From NCBI GenBank assembly GCA_021821235.1, contig JAKACS010000182.1:1-6509 (forward strand): a stretch of 6,509 nucleotides of DNA, written 5' to 3'. Below the pieces are notes generated by a model. It saw only the letters and a program-made list of their open reading frames with translations, had not been told where the DNA came from and made no database searches. The translations under genes were made by a program, and so were the position numbers. How positions within the stretch are numbered: the first letter of the stretch is position 1; each line of letters starts with the position of its first letter. This document shows, in pieces, positions 6,277 through 6,509 of this stretch. This DNA comes from Bacillota bacterium. GTDB taxonomy: Bacteria > Bacillota > Bacilli > Bacillales_B > DSM-18226.

Positions 6277-6509
6277 TTGGATCTGAACCCGGATGGAACC
6301 AAACCACTTTATCGGCAAATCTCAGAATGGCTCGAGCGAGAAATTTTAACAGGGAATTTTGAAAGCGATCAAAAAATTTATTCACAGTATCAACTGGCTG
6401 AGATCTTCACGATCAATCCGGCAACAGCAGCAAAGGGTTTGAGTCTATTAGTGGATGAAGGGATCCTGTATAAAAAACGTGGGCTAGGTATGTTCGTGTC
6501 CAGCAGTGC
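6277..6509 (+). CDS. GntR-family transcriptional regulator, YtrA subfamily (5' part)
   Basis: Seventy-seven complete codons are present before the window ends. The fragment is a GntR winged helix-turn-helix DNA-binding domain: PLYRQISEWLEREILTGNF (10-28), a helix-turn-helix around YSQYQLAEIFTINPATAAKG (35-54), then LLVDEGILYKKRGLGMFVS (57-75) as the wing. The INPATAAKG recognition region and the KKRGLGMFV wing are characteristic of the YtrA group, whose full proteins are only about 120-130 residues, with a short C-terminal dimerisation helix pair. The start is TTG 6277, supported by a ribosome binding site. It follows its own promoter and a palindromic operator, so it is probably autoregulated. 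YtrA-type genes commonly precede ABC exporter genes responding to cell-envelope stress or antibiotics; the downstream genes are outside the window. Confidence 0.9.
   Translation, partial: MDLNPDGTKPLYRQISEWLEREILTGNFESDQKIYSQYQLAEIFTINPATAAKGLSLLVDEGILYKKRGLGMFVSSS

Overview
The window reads as chromosomal DNA from a low-to-moderate-GC Gram-positive bacterium, most likely a member of the Bacillaceae. Pointers are the strong AGGAGG-type ribosome binding sites, frequent GTG and TTG starts, a lipoprotein-type substrate-binding protein, and a YtrA-type GntR regulator. No species can be named from the sequence alone. No mobile element, CRISPR array, tRNA or rRNA was seen.

Region 1 (1-4782) is the distal part of a five-gene peptide-uptake ABC operon on the + strand, in the order ATPase D (only its C-terminus is in the window), ATPase F, lipoprotein binding protein A, permease B, permease C. 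This D-F-A-B-C order is the one known from the Bacillus subtilis app operon. The binding protein, however, resembles DppA of E. coli and keeps the Arg and Asp that hold the two ends of a dipeptide, so dipeptide import is the best guess. The lipoprotein captures the peptide outside the cell, B and C form the membrane channel, and D and F hydrolyse ATP. D and F overlap by 20 bp, and the C ribosome binding site overlaps the B stop codon. A hairpin with a T-run lies between A and B and probably lowers permease expression relative to the binding protein.

Region 2 (4783-6216) holds a 96-bp gap with a weak promoter candidate, then a 12-helix major facilitator superfamily (MFS) transporter of unknown substrate, closed by a strong intrinsic terminator.

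Region 3 (6204-6509) starts a new transcription unit. A sigma-A-like promoter overlaps a perfect 12+4+12 palindrome, followed by the 5' part of a YtrA-subfamily GntR regulator that runs off the window. This is a typical autoregulated regulator; members of this group often precede an ABC exporter, which would lie beyond the edge.

Overall this is an ordinary nutrient-uptake region. I did not find convincing evidence for an undescribed system. The most worthwhile signals are regulatory: the A/B attenuator, a hairpin across the F stop codon, and the nested terminator/promoter/operator before the regulator.
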